From positions 322,493-386,492 of the forward strand of contig CABFPE010000196.1 in the NCBI GenBank assembly GCA_900660155.1: 64,000 bases of DNA. The letters run 5' to 3'. Position 1 is the stretch's first letter. Every line of letters starts with the position of its first letter. Below the pieces are notes generated by a model. It did no database searches. It was not told where the DNA came from and was given only the letters and a program-made list of their open reading frames with translations. Positions 1 to 10,950 of the stretch are shown here, piece after piece. This DNA is from Hofstenia miamia. Taxonomy: Eukaryota; Xenacoelomorpha; Acoela; Hofsteniidae. The position numbers were made by a program, and so were the translations under genes.

Positions 1-2056
1 AGTCTACATTATTTGCTGATCAAGAAAGTATTCTCAAGGATTTTAAAACTTGGTTTTGGAATTGTTCGTAGTTTTGATCATGAAAACAATCAACTGTATT
101 TTCTGCATGGACAATCCAAACAATAAAAATTTTCCAGTTAAAAATGTTAAAGAAATGCATAAATGCATCAACTGCAAAAGTTCAAATATCTTTAAGAAAT
201 GATATAATAACTATAATGCATTTAGCAGTGTCCAATTTATAAAAATCAACTGCAGTTAACTATTTTGCAGACTAATCATGAATTGTAAAATGGTATACGA
301 AATATTATACCATGCAAAATGGCTTCCCATTTTGCTGTTAACAGCTAAGGAAGCTGTTAACAGAAAATAATCCTTCTGTGGTAGCGGCTTCAGTTTTGAA
401 AGCTTGAGAAGGAGTCCTTCCACCATGTCCCCTGTTGCATTCACCACTGGATAGGAGATAACAACATTGTTCTTAAACAGGGTTTAAACAAAGGAAATGT
501 ACTTTGAAAGAAACTACAAAAAACGAAGCAGGAACTTCAAAGCGAATTTTAATATGGATAGCATATCTGCAAAACATAACACAAAAACCAAATATAAGCA
601 AATAAAAGCAGTAGCAAAAATGGCAACAAGTCATCTGTTTGCATCACTATACAAATCATCTAATGATATAATATCTGATGCTTTGTAAATGCGAACCAAA
701 TGAAAAGTTGATCATCCTTTCTAGAAGTTGATAGAGTGAGAAATAAAAAGTTATAAATGCGCACAGCACACAACACAATTATGAAATGACTAATGATAAT
801 AAATTGATATTCATAAGTCTCCAAATATAAAATATATTTGATACGTTAAAACACTATCAATGGGGTTTGTTGATGTAATTGGTGCTGCAATTATTTTTAT
901 CAATGATTTCAACACTGGTCTGAAATCTGTTGTTGAAGGAATTGAAATGCCTTGATAGTGTAAACAACACAGACTATGGAGCAAAATGCGTGAATTCTAT
1001 TTGCTGTTTTAAACTGCACTTGGTTGTTTGCAGTTGTTAACAGCAGTTATGTTGGAAGCTTTCACCATGGAACTACATAATTGAAAAAGTTGTAACTAAG
1101 CAAAATAAATTGAAATTAGTAAATACTAATTTCCACAATATAATGAATAAAGTTGATAATTTTTTAATTTTTCTATCTCTCACATATCTAAGAATAAACA
1201 AAATCGTTGACTGGTGGCTACAACATTCTAAAAATTCTGATTATTGTAAATGGAATTACCCTAGCTGCTTACTTGACAAGTCTGAGATCAGATTCTACTT
1301 GCACAATTTAAAACTCAATTTTGTTTAATTAGAACAAAATCTACATCACTTTTCCAAATTTAATTTTTCATACATAGAACAAGCTAATTCTATTAAATAT
1401 ATAGCAAGGACAGTTAAGATATACTTTTTTATTATCTTAATTTGTCAAAACAAATATGTAGTGTCAAGTAAATGGCTATTTCGAGAAAGGTTCTTAGAAT
1501 ATATCTCAACAGATTCCAACCACAGCAAAAATTCAGTTAATTCACACATTAATACTAAATCACATTGATTTGGAACTTACGGTATGCTGACATAAATCAC
1601 TATTTGTAAAAATTCAATGTGCAAGTAAACTGGTCTTTGACAATAGCAGCTAATTATTTATATAATAGGAATACATAAATAAAAAAACGACAAAAGTTTT
1701 TCTAAGTCCACAATGTGTTTTTTATAAAAATGTACTAACTACATTTGTTTAAAATACTTAATTGTTCCATACCACAAATCCAATTTTCTATCCTCTAAAA
1801 TATTACTTGGAGATAATCATAGAACCCTAAAAATTAAGCCTCTTACCTATAACAAGGAAATACTCAACATATCAATAAATATATAGAATAATTAGCTTAA
1901 ATTTTTTAACAAATTAATAAATTGAAAGTATTTCGAAAAGAAATATATAAATACTTCAATAGTTACACAAAAAAGGCTTGAATACAAATGGCTAGAATAT
2001 AAATTCTGTAATGTTCATTATTCAATAAATTACATCAAAGCTTGCCATAAGCATAC
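1..2056. other. AT-rich region without a supported gene
   Basis: I see no coding stretch with recognisable motifs and no transposon ends here. The open frames present (all under 75 codons) have low-complexity translations and no splice context that would make them convincing. Confidence 0.6.
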
Positions 2057-2448
2057 TTATGAATTGTAATAGTTTTTGAAAATATTTACATTTGTGATGA
2101 TCTCTGCAGTTTTTTGGTGGAAGATTTCTTTAAAACTAAACTGATCCTGCATATATAGAAATGTAAACTCATGCAATTCATTAAAACCTTGGTAAATCAC
2201 CATAGTACAAGAGTTACTTTTCCAGCATTTGAAAAGTTTCTTAATTGAGCTGTGAAACTCTTTCGACATTTCGACTACTTTTTCGATTAATGTCCTCCAA
2301 ACGCTCATTGTGATGCCCGAGTTCATGCACATATCCACAAACAAGTTTTTTTTAGATTTTTCAAGACTGAAGAAATATTTTTGAGGTTTTATCCATCTCA
2401 GCTTCTATTGCAGATTTTAGAATGAAAACCTCTCTGGAGCCCGTCTTT
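2057..2448 (-). pseudogene. Unrecognised coding-like segment beside the N gap
   Basis: On the minus strand the sequence leaving the N gap reads as a coherent coding frame (ILKSAIEAEMDKTSKIFLQ), then stops. A second frame opens directly after a TTTCTTCAG acceptor-like site near 2370 and runs about 100 codons (LEKSKKNLFVDMCMNS...) to a stop at 2057. Either this is the last exon of a host gene whose upstream part lies in the gap, or one frame broken by a single-base shift. The translation has mixed charged and hydrophobic residues unlike random AT-rich sequence, but I recognise no domain. It could also be part of the neighbouring LINE, although nothing in it resembles a LINE 3' end. Confidence 0.25.
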
Positions 2449-3448
2449 NNNNNNNNNNNNNNNNNNNNNNNNNNNNNNNNNNNNNNNNNNNNNNNNNNNN
2501 NNNNNNNNNNNNNNNNNNNNNNNNNNNNNNNNNNNNNNNNNNNNNNNNNNNNNNNNNNNNNNNNNNNNNNNNNNNNNNNNNNNNNNNNNNNNNNNNNNNN
2601 NNNNNNNNNNNNNNNNNNNNNNNNNNNNNNNNNNNNNNNNNNNNNNNNNNNNNNNNNNNNNNNNNNNNNNNNNNNNNNNNNNNNNNNNNNNNNNNNNNNN
2701 NNNNNNNNNNNNNNNNNNNNNNNNNNNNNNNNNNNNNNNNNNNNNNNNNNNNNNNNNNNNNNNNNNNNNNNNNNNNNNNNNNNNNNNNNNNNNNNNNNNN
2801 NNNNNNNNNNNNNNNNNNNNNNNNNNNNNNNNNNNNNNNNNNNNNNNNNNNNNNNNNNNNNNNNNNNNNNNNNNNNNNNNNNNNNNNNNNNNNNNNNNNN
2901 NNNNNNNNNNNNNNNNNNNNNNNNNNNNNNNNNNNNNNNNNNNNNNNNNNNNNNNNNNNNNNNNNNNNNNNNNNNNNNNNNNNNNNNNNNNNNNNNNNNN
3001 NNNNNNNNNNNNNNNNNNNNNNNNNNNNNNNNNNNNNNNNNNNNNNNNNNNNNNNNNNNNNNNNNNNNNNNNNNNNNNNNNNNNNNNNNNNNNNNNNNNN
3101 NNNNNNNNNNNNNNNNNNNNNNNNNNNNNNNNNNNNNNNNNNNNNNNNNNNNNNNNNNNNNNNNNNNNNNNNNNNNNNNNNNNNNNNNNNNNNNNNNNNN
3201 NNNNNNNNNNNNNNNNNNNNNNNNNNNNNNNNNNNNNNNNNNNNNNNNNNNNNNNNNNNNNNNNNNNNNNNNNNNNNNNNNNNNNNNNNNNNNNNNNNNN
3301 NNNNNNNNNNNNNNNNNNNNNNNNNNNNNNNNNNNNNNNNNNNNNNNNNNNNNNNNNNNNNNNNNNNNNNNNNNNNNNNNNNNNNNNNNNNNNNNNNNNN
3401 NNNNNNNNNNNNNNNNNNNNNNNNNNNNNNNNNNNNNNNNNNNNNNNN
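2449..3448. other. Assembly gap of 1000 N
   Basis: A run of exactly 1000 N, probably a placeholder of arbitrary size. It interrupts the reverse transcriptase domain of the adjacent LINE, so the rest of that domain is missing from the window. Frames read through the N run are meaningless. Confidence 0.98.
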
Positions 3449-3985
3449 AAAGTTTTTCAAATATTTTAGAAAATGGATGCGTTATGCTTATTGGTCGGTA
3501 ATTAAATGGATCGAGAGGATCTCCTTTCTTATATAGTGGTGAGATATCCGAATATTTCAAAACGTCGGGAAAATTATTGTCAATAATACATTGATTGAAA
3601 GCTAACAGGATGTATTCTTCGAATATATAAAAGTATTTTTTTATTATGAAATATGGTAGATTACTTGAACCACAAGATTTTGTTGTGTCTAGTCCTTTGA
3701 CTACTTTCATTAAATCATGAGAAGAAATTAAATTAAAATTAAATTTAGGGTTTTGTTTCAGTTCATGAGAATTAAAATGAAAATTTCCCATTTTTGCAAA
3801 AGTTTCATTTAAAATGTTTGCCATTTGTTTCTTATTTCCATAAAGCTTATTTTTAAAACGTATTTCGTTAATGTTAGTTGATGAACTTTTATTTTTTCCA
3901 ATCGTTTGGCTCACAAAGTTCCATTTTCTATTTGATTTATTCATTTGCTCAAAATAATTCTTTATTTTAGCATCATAGTTGTTTT
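3449..3985 (-). pseudogene. LINE reverse transcriptase, N-terminal part
   Basis: This is the continuation of the endonuclease ORF after a frameshift. It contains the linker motif MANILNETFAKMGNF and the first RT blocks: DTTKSCGSSNLPYFIIKK, then SDISPLYKKGDP, then FNYRPISITHPFSKIFEKL, which is the classic NYRPISL-type block of LINE RTs. The domain then enters the 1000-N gap, so the catalytic YADD block cannot be seen. The same linker motif (ANVLNETFINVGNY) recurs in the LINE at 26.3 kb, so the two belong to related families. Confidence 0.85.
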
Positions 3986-5011
3986 TGCGGTTTTTTTTAT
4001 CAATTGCTTTGCCCGTTCATAATTAGTCCAATTAGTCGTGCTTGGGTGGGATTTTGCAAGTTCAAACAAGTAGTTTTTATTAATTACTTGCCGCCTGATT
4101 ACATCCGTATCACGCGGTTGATCAAAGGCAGATTTCGAATTTCTATTAATTACTTTGCGCTTGATTGGAGCAACTTTGTTTAGTGCTTGAGTAATTTCCC
4201 GGATAATGAATCTCAACATGTGGTCGCCTTTCGACAATGTGTAAACATAATTAAAGGAAATGTTCTTTAAGAGTTTGATAAAAGTTTTTTCATCAAAGTT
4301 ATTAAAATCTCTGGAAAAAATTACTTTTTTTGTTTTAACATGAAGTTTGGAGTTACGGACGTACACACAAAGATTGTGATCACTAAATGATTCGAAAATG
4401 AAATTTAAATGAGTGATTGGGTTATCTGAAATAAAATAATCTATCAAATTTGAATGTCGAGTTGGAGTGGACTTATTAATTATTTTAATATCAAAAATGT
4501 CACAAATGCTATCCAATTTGTGGGATTCGTTAAGATTTAAGTAGTTAGCATTGAAATCACCTAAAATACTTATGTATTTCTTTTCCAGAATTGCATTTTC
4601 AATTTCTGTAGTCTTATAATCGTAAAAGTGGGAAACATAGTTTATATTTGGATTGTAGCAAACATTTAGTAGTTCAATTTCGGAAGAATTAATTTTAGAA
4701 TTGAGTTCAATCCAAAGGGACACAAAAATTTCATGTTTTAATTCGAGATCACTTCTTCGTTTCGATTTCATTGATTTTGGAATAATTATTAATAAGCCAA
4801 CATCCCTTTCTAATCTATGAATTTCAAACAAACTAGGGTTTGGATTATATAACTCATTTATATTGTCGTAGTCTTTTAGCCAGGTTTCAGTAACTAAATA
4901 AATTGCATTATTACCAATTTTGCTAAAGATATTTAAAAATTCAGAGCGATTTGCACAAAGACTTCTAGCATTTATGTAAACAAATTTGAAATTGTTTTTG
5001 TAGTTAGCCAT
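3962..5011 (-). pseudogene. LINE APE-type endonuclease domain (ORF2 5' part)
   Basis: This frame of 349 codons resembles the apurinic-like endonuclease of CR1/jockey-type LINEs, which nicks target DNA to prime reverse transcription. Visible motifs in order are FKFVYINARSL at the start, the catalytic glutamate in VTETWL, SILGDFNANY in the middle (core GDFN), TPTRHSNLIDYFIS, and FSDHNLCVYV with the catalytic SDH. A basic linker follows (IKRKVINRN). The frame is open further upstream through the 2A-like motif, so Met at 5011 need not be the true start. It ends at a stop just where the downstream reading continues in another frame, so a one-base shift near 3985 separates it from the reverse transcriptase. 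Confidence 0.85.
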
Positions 5012-5240
5012 AATATTTTCTACTTGATTATCAGTATATACTGGACCCGGATTAGTTTCTANGTTTCAGTAACTAAGTGAATTGCATTATTACCAATTTT
5101 GCTAAAGATATTTAAAAATTCAGGGCGATTTGCACAAAGACTTCTAGCATTTATGTAAACAAATTTGAAATTGTTTTTGTAGTTAGCCATAATATTTTCT
5201 ACTTGATTATCAGTATATACTGGACCCGGATTAGTTTCTA
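4884..5240. repeat. 178-bp direct duplication around a single N (5062)
   Basis: Bases 4884-5061 and 5063-5240 are nearly identical (a few substitutions), abut each other, and are separated by one N. Both encode the start of the same LINE endonuclease. This is the expected result of two contig ends that overlap but were joined with a one-base gap, so it is probably an assembly duplication rather than biology. Confidence 0.9.
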
Positions 5241-5289
5241 CATCGCTTGAGAGTAAAATTGTTAATTTGATGATCTCAGTTAGCTGACA
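5221..5289 (-). other. 2A-like ribosome-skipping motif in a LINE
   Basis: In frame with the endonuclease, the minus strand reads QLTEIIKLTILLSSDVETNP followed by GP. The core D-V-E-x-N-P-G-P is the 2A signature; at such sites the ribosome fails to form the Gly-Pro bond and releases the upstream product. An upstream hydrophobic Leu/Ile-rich helix, as here, is also typical. 2A-like motifs at the N-terminus of ORF2 are known from APE-type LINEs of several invertebrates. Activity here is inferred from sequence alone. The motif is cut in the first copy of the 178-bp repeat but whole at this position. Confidence 0.8.
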
Positions 5290-6028
5290 AATTATTAATT
5301 TATATATTTTTAGTGCACCATAATTTGATGGATGTTTTGTTATTATATTTCGATTATTGTAGCTAAGTTTTAGGGATACAGATGTTGTAATTTCTAGTTG
5401 CCCTTTAAGTAAAATTAATAGGATGTATTTTAGTTGAATTTGTAAAGGGATAAGTAAGATGTTCAGTGATTTTAGTCGAGTGATGTAGTCTGGAATGTTG
5501 TTTATCTACTTTTTACAAATTTGTTGAACTCTTTCTAATTTCATAATGTTTGTTTTATTGGCAAATCAAACTGTTGCATCATAAAAAAGTTTTGATAGTA
5601 CTGTTGAGATGCAGACTGCTCTTTTAGAATTTTTGAAAATGTTTCTTAAGGTTTTACATATTAGAATTTTCTAATGGTTGATTTAATTGCGATTTTTATA
5701 TGGTCTGTCCAACAAAGTTTGTTGTTTATATATATGCCAAGGTCTCTGACTAAGTTTGTTGTATTCCGCTTAAAATCTACGGACTGCAAAACATCCTAGA
5801 AACTGTCATCTTTACCAAATTGCATTATTTGGGTTTTTCTTGGTTTAAATTATATTTTATTTTTCTACACCAAACATTAAGTTTCTTAACGTCTTATTTT
5901 AAGGTTCTTGAGTTTGTTGCTAGTATTTATAAATCGTCTGCGAAGAGATATACTTGGCTTGACAATCCTTCTGATGGTAACTCATTGATCATCAGAAGAA
6001 ATATAGGAGGGCCTAGGCAACTGCCTTG

Positions 6029-6867
6029 TGGAATTCTACTAATAATACTAATAATAATAATAATAATATTCATTTTTAAACCGCCACATACAAAATTGCT
6101 TCATGGCGGTAACAACACGAAAACAATTAGGAGAATGCTAGCAGCAAAAGATGAGACTATAACCTCGCTTTAAATACAATTATGGTGGGAGACATCTTAA
6201 CGTTCAGAGGTAGATCATTCCATACCTTGGGACCAGCAATTGATAACGCACGCGAAAAGTTGGACGAACTAACAAGTGGAACAGTTAACCTAAGTTGATC
6301 ACTTGATATAAGTTCATGACCATTATCACAATATTCAAAAAGTTCTGAAATGTAACTTGGCGCAAGGCTGTGCAAAGCTTTCCATACAGTAAGTGAAATT
6401 TTGTAGACAATGCGATTTATAACTGGAAGATAATGTAGAGCCTGTAAAATTGGAGTAATATGTTCGTTTGGGCCAATATTCATAGTGAAGCGAGCAGCAG
6501 AATTCTGTAACAACTGCAACTTATGGAGCAGAGTAGCAGGGATACCAAACAAGAGAAAATTGTATGCATCAATATATGATGCAACAAATGCACTAAAAAG
6601 ACCCTTAGATGTATTAACATCTAAATAATGGCGAAATTGCCAGAGACGTCGAAGTGCAACCATACCAGTATGGCACAATTTCACAACTGCTTCACGGTGA
6701 GAGAGAGACGAGTAAAAAATGAACCCGAGGTTTCTGACAGCATTAGAAGGAGTAAGAAAAATATCTCCAACATATATATCAAGAGAAGGAGAAGAACCCC
6801 GAACTGAAGTAACGACCAATCCATCAGAGTTGGGAACATCCAATGTCATGTTGTTGGAATTCTACTA
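6029..6867. repeat. Target-site duplication pair flanking the nested LINE
   Basis: TGGAATTCTACTA occurs at 6029-6041 and again at 6855-6867, exactly at the two ends of the L2-like segment. It is a 12-13 bp duplication made by target-primed insertion into the older RT copy. Removing the insert and one copy rejoins the host RT reading frame across the GxxQG block. Confidence 0.85.
6042..6854 (-). mobile_element. L2/CR1-like LINE 3' fragment with (ATT)n tail
   Basis: This 5'-truncated insertion encodes the C-terminal part of a LINE ORF2 (frame 6157-6849). Recognisable blocks are NAVRNLGFIFYSSLS, HYLDVNTSKGLFSAFVASYI, LQLLQNSAARFTMNI, HITPILQALHYLPVINRIVY, and AGPKVWNDLPLNVK. These are standard 3' ORF2 blocks of L2/CR1 elements. 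The minus-strand 3' end finishes in an (ATT)n-type microsatellite, seen on the plus strand as AATAATAAT after 6041. Just before the tail is a 29-30 bp segment shared with the fragment at 47.7-48.2 kb. The short length and clear target duplication indicate a fairly recent truncated insertion. Confidence 0.88.
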
Positions 6868-7379
6868 GTGACATTTATCTCCTTAGGTAGTGCCATTTAT
6901 TGAAACAAGCTGTTTTCTTCCGGTTAGGTATGTGTGCAAAAGCTTAAGAAAATTTGCACCTATTCCAAACGTAGTTAGCTTCTCAATGATAATTTCATGT
7001 GATACTCTATCAGATGCATTAGTAAAGATTTGGATCTGAACATCTACTAAAACTTTACAAAATATATTTTTCAATTATGCAAGAGTTAGGCTGTTTTCCC
7101 GGTTTAGGCCTGTTGTAAACACGCCCTTAGTTCTCAAAAAAATTAAGGGGAATTTATTAACAATTTATTCAATAGAATAAACATGAAAATTGAAAAAATG
7201 GAAAATACAACAAAGATAAATCCATTACAAATAAAAAAGAATTCTACCATGCTTTTATAGAAGTTTTAAAAATTGAGGAAACTACAACGGTTTCAATGTA
7301 ACTCTCAGTCTCAGTAAAATTAATTCAAATCCTTTCGTTTTGCAACTAGATATGAAGTCATGAAGAAGATACGTTTAAA

Positions 7380-8060
7380 AAGCAAATCCAGCGGGCCCTC
7401 TCTAATACCAACTGGGCTCCTAAAACTCTGTCGATTTAATAGCTGAACCAATATGTTACATCTTAAATGCATGTATGAGATATTCCTCTTTTCCAGAAGA
7501 AATAAAATTAGCAAATATAACCCCACTATTTAAAAAAGACAATCCCGAAAATTGCTTACATTATAGACCCATTTCAATCACCTCCCCAATCAGTATTTGA
7601 AAAGTATTTGAAAGAATTTTTTAATAAATTAATGAGCAATTTTACAAACATGATCTTTACTCCAAAACACAACATGGTTTTCATGAAGGTACTTCAAACA
7701 GCAATGCTTTAATACAAACTCCCAAAAAATGACAGATGATAACGAATACTCAGCAATTGCTTGCTTAGACCTCTCGAAAGCACTCAATTCGATTGATCAT
7801 AGTATATTACTACAAAAGTTAAATTTTTAGGTTTTCTAATGACAATATTTTCCCATACAACAAAATTACTTTCTTCCAGCAAAATTAATTACTAACCAAG
7901 AAAAGCATGCATATAATTGAACCAAATAGGCGTAAAGAGGCGAATAATGAAAAACTCTTTTCTAAACACAGCAATCAATATATAGAATGAATTACCAAAA
8001 GCATCAAACAAATATATAGATTGAAAAACTTTTGGATTGATTTTAATAATATTAATTAGA
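7380..8060 (+). mobile_element. Plus-strand LINE reverse transcriptase relic
   Basis: Reading with frameshifts, the plus strand gives LANITPLFKKDNPENCLHY, RPISITSP, TQHGFHEGTSNSNALIQT, and EYSAIACLDLSKALNSIDHS, the successive RT blocks up to the D-x-SKA-F-D block (here ALNSID). After an internal deletion, a C-terminal motif RRIMKNSFLNTAINI with NELPK follows near 7940-8000. Many stops and the missing middle make it a decayed fragment. It is opposite in orientation to the LINEs at 3.4-7.1 kb and unrelated to that insertion. Confidence 0.75.
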
Positions 8061-8608
8061 CTTTTACACGTATAATATAAAAAGACTGAAATGGGGAAGT
8101 TATAAATTTTTCAATCTTTATTACTATATTAATAGAAACTAACATCGCCATAGCCCAAGGGTATTATTACTAATATTTGTAAATATTCCTTGCTTGTGGA
8201 TAATTTAATTTGTTAAGAATATTTTTTCTTCTTCGTGTTTTTCTAAATAGTTTATAGTTAGAATCATCAGCTGACAAGGGAGAATTTTCATGATCATTTG
8301 TATTGTTTTGTCAATTTATTATTTTTCATAGGAAATTGAAATACCTTACGCTTAGATTGATTTCAAGCTTTATATTCAATAATCTAGATAGACCTAGAAT
8401 TATGAGAAGTATGAATGATTATGAAAAATACCCAGTGAAACTATTATAGGTTTCGACCAAAAGTAAAACTATGACGGTTCTAGAGACTCTTCTTCTAAAC
8501 TTTGTTTTAATAAGCTATTTAATGATCGATAATTGCAATGTCACTCAAGGTTATGCTAATAATTTTATTGTGAAGTTAAAAGGTTTCTTTTCTACACCAT
8601 TTCTAGAT

Positions 8609-8760
8609 GTAAATTACCAAGCCTCAATCGCGCATTACACAAAATCAAATGAAAATTATGTGTAGACATTGTAAATTACATATGGAAATTGTAAATTACA
8701 GAACGTAATTGTAAATTACAAAAGCGAAATATAAATTAAAAAACCTCAATTATAAATTCG
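8609..8760 (+). repeat. Left terminal array: eight 20-bp units
   Basis: GTAAATTACA-type cores start at 8609, 8630, 8651, 8671, 8691, 8711, 8731 and 8751. The inner five are exactly 20 bp apart; the outer two intervals are 21 bp. The 10-11 bp core is conserved while the bases between cores vary. This looks like a row of protein binding sites on one face of the helix. Confidence 0.85.
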
Positions 8761-9792
8761 AAATATATTTGAAGACAACATAATTAACATTGAAAAGTTT
8801 TCGTGAATACATCTTACAGAAGAAGGATATTAGACTCCAGTTTGAATATCTTCTTCATTCATTCCTGCCATATAAAATGCACAACGATGTTGTTATTTAT
8901 TTCCGTTATTGATTATCTGTTCCAAATAACAACAGCGTTGTTTCTCCGACTCCTCGGCCTTCAACTCATGGTATTCGCACAACATTTTTTATTTTTGATT
9001 TTAAACTAGCCCAAACATTCTCTATGGGATTACCTTGCGGTGAATATGGTCCTAGGCGTAGTAGTGTCGCACCATTTTCTCCAACAATTCCACTAATGCG
9101 TCAATGACATGGGGCATTGTCACAGCTCAGCACAATATTATTTATTTGTTTGCTAGACGCTTACTTCTAGTCATTAGCATTATCATTGGTGAATGACCCT
9201 CTTCTGATTGTAATTTTGACAACTTCAACAGAAAATTGCACCAATTATGTGCACACTAGGGTCACGTGATGGCAGTAAAGTACTGAATGCTCGTGTAACT
9301 CCCTTTAACCTTCCTTGCCTTCTTCTACAAAACATACATGCTCATTTAGTGCAGTGACATACATTCTTTTCTTTGTCTTGGTTTCAGGAGAACTTATCGT
9401 TACTGGAAGAGTGTGCAGCTTTTTAAATGTATGAAATAGGCAGTACCACCATTTATTTGAATTGATTCGCATAAAGCACACCAGTCTCCAGGACTATCTT
9501 CAGGCAAATTACTTTTTTTTAGCTCGATGGAAAAAATCGGTTAGCTGATCCATCTGCATAAAGGGCAATGAGCGTTCGCATAATACTCCAATAAGGTACC
9601 AGTGCATTTTTATGGACCAAATGTTTCCACCTTTTATGATTTGTAATGAACCACGTGTCATTGGCTTGTAGCAAATAGGACAGTCATCTGTTGGCGTCAA
9701 TTTGTAATGAAATCAATTTGAATTATAACAGATTGTTCCTTGCAAGTTATTAAATACTTGACTTTGAAAAGCTGTAAGTCCCTTTTAAGTTT

Positions 9793-9947
9793 TGTAATTT
9801 ACATTTAAGCTGATATAATTTATAATTGGCTTTTATAATTGCAGCATCCATATGTAATTTACAATTAAGATTTTGTAATTTACTATTTTACACGTAATTT
9901 ACATTTGATTTAGTGTAATTTACAGTTGAGGCTTTGTAATGTACACC
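9793..9947 (-). repeat. Right terminal array: eight about 20-bp units
   Basis: TGTAATTTAC-type cores (reverse complement of the left ones) start at about 9793, 9814, 9834, 9853, 9874, 9893, 9914 and 9935, spacing 19-21 bp. Eight units mirror the eight at the left end, although some individual cores have decayed. Confidence 0.85.
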
Positions 9948-10950
9948 TAGAAATATATTTCCTTGTTGTTTTTCCAATGAGAATGACGTAGTTTATTAAA
10001 CTACAAACATTCCCACTTGCAAATTTCTGCCCTATGCTTCAAATTTAGTAAAGTAAATCCTGAAATCAATATACTTTTTTGATAGAGACGTTGAAGCACT
10101 TCTGGAGTTGTTAAGTGTCCCTGAATACACGGATAAATACTTTTTGAAGCTCTTTGAATTGCTTCAGAAATATCAGGTCACATGCGATTGGTGATTAAGC
10201 TGCTATGAATATCAGGTAACAAGGTGGATCTTGTGCACAAAACCAAGTTTTCTAATTTTGTTGTTTACCAAGACCAATCCATGTTGCACATCTAATCTGT
10301 TCACTTCCTACACAAAATGACTCACAATCCTAATCTTTGACATCTAAAGATTATCAGGTATACCTGTATGAAACAGATATTAATTCGGAAAGAAAAACAG
10401 ACAGAGCGGAAAACATTAAAGACTATGTGTGTCCTTTAAAAATAACGTATTACCAAGGGCCAAAAAACTGCTGCAAAAATGGAAGTCAGATTGATAAGTG
10501 AGCAATGGGTTTCCTACAATAAGTCTTTTTATTAAAAAAAAAAATACATATTGAAATTTTTCTTAAAAAAAATCATCATTGTAAGCTGGCAGTAAGAAAA
10601 AGTTGTACTTCTAGATGATCAAGTTTATGTTGCCTGTAAACACTAAGGATACATTTGGCTTTGCTGTGAATGTCTTGTGAAGACAGCGTGATCAAAGTGT
10701 AGTTCCGTCAAACGTGATGATGTCTAAAAAATATGGTACATGTCAGTCTGTCAGGGCATCACAAGGATGTAAAGCAAGGGTAATGCTGCACCATAATATA
10801 CAAAAAACCTTGAAATTCAGTAGAGGCACAATTATCTGAAGTTATATTAACTCGGATGCAGCAAAGGTAATTAAAGTGAGTGGCGCTTTCAACAGCTTAT
10901 ACTGTACTAATTTAGTAAACATTGCAGGGTTTCTCAAATTGCCACCTGGT
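9948..10950. other. No recognised feature
   Basis: A short open segment near 10363-10500 reads YLYETDINSERKTDRAENIK and then KDYVCPLK, unlike random AT-rich sequence, but I recognise no family and it soon hits a stop. Nothing else is supported. Confidence 0.4.

Larger units (their letters stand above)
3449..5289 (-). mobile_element. CR1-type non-LTR retrotransposon with 2A-like motif, interrupted
   Basis: On the minus strand this encodes, in order, a 2A-like motif, an APE-type endonuclease, a linker, and the start of a reverse transcriptase that runs into the N gap. It is the best-preserved LINE in the window, but it is broken by a frameshift near 3985, by the gap, and by a 178-bp duplicated segment around the N at 5062. 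The layout (2A, then EN, then RT) fits CR1-like elements of the APE class. The 5' limit is unclear because RT-like sequence of another copy lies immediately upstream in the same orientation. Confidence 0.85.
5290..7074 (-). mobile_element. Older LINE reverse transcriptase copy, split by an L2-like insertion
   Basis: Minus-strand RT relic. The upstream part (7074-6868) reads ASDRVSHEIIIEKLTTFGIG and LLHTYLTGRKQLVSINGT, the RT block around the first catalytic region. After the inserted L2-like segment the frame resumes at 6028 as IPQGSCLGPPIFLLMINELP and YLFADDL, the GxxQG and FADD blocks. A C-terminal part near 5440 reads LNILLIPLQIQLKYILLILL. Several stops and frameshifts show it is dead. It lies head to tail just upstream of the 2A-bearing LINE. 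Confidence 0.8.
8606..9947 (-). mobile_element. Decayed Tc1/IS630-like DDE transposon with arrayed terminal repeats
   Basis: About 1.34 kb flanked by TA. Inverted ends match as TGTAAATTACCAAGCCTCAA on the left and, in reverse complement, TGTACATTACAAAGCCTCAA on the right. Each end is about 155 bp and built of eight units of a TGTAAATTACA-type dyad at 19-21 bp spacing. Between them the minus strand holds a decayed transposase: PTDDCPICYKPMTRGSL (a Cys-containing segment), WSIKMHWYLIGVLCERSLPF, then SCDNAPCH and LLRLGPYSPQGNPIENVWAS, the second Asp and the Glu blocks of an IS630/Tc1-type DDE domain. Many stops show it no longer encodes an active enzyme. The boundary could extend a few bases outward because both flanks read ATTTCTAG inward. 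Confidence 0.8.

Noticed and set aside
2417-3501. Long frames on both strands across 2449-3448
   Set aside because: They exist only because the N run has no stop codons.
8609-8760. Regular 20-bp repeats with variable spacers, like a CRISPR array
   Set aside because: The window is eukaryotic, the repeat core is only about 11 bp, and a mirror-image array lies at the other end of a transposase remnant, so these are transposon ends.
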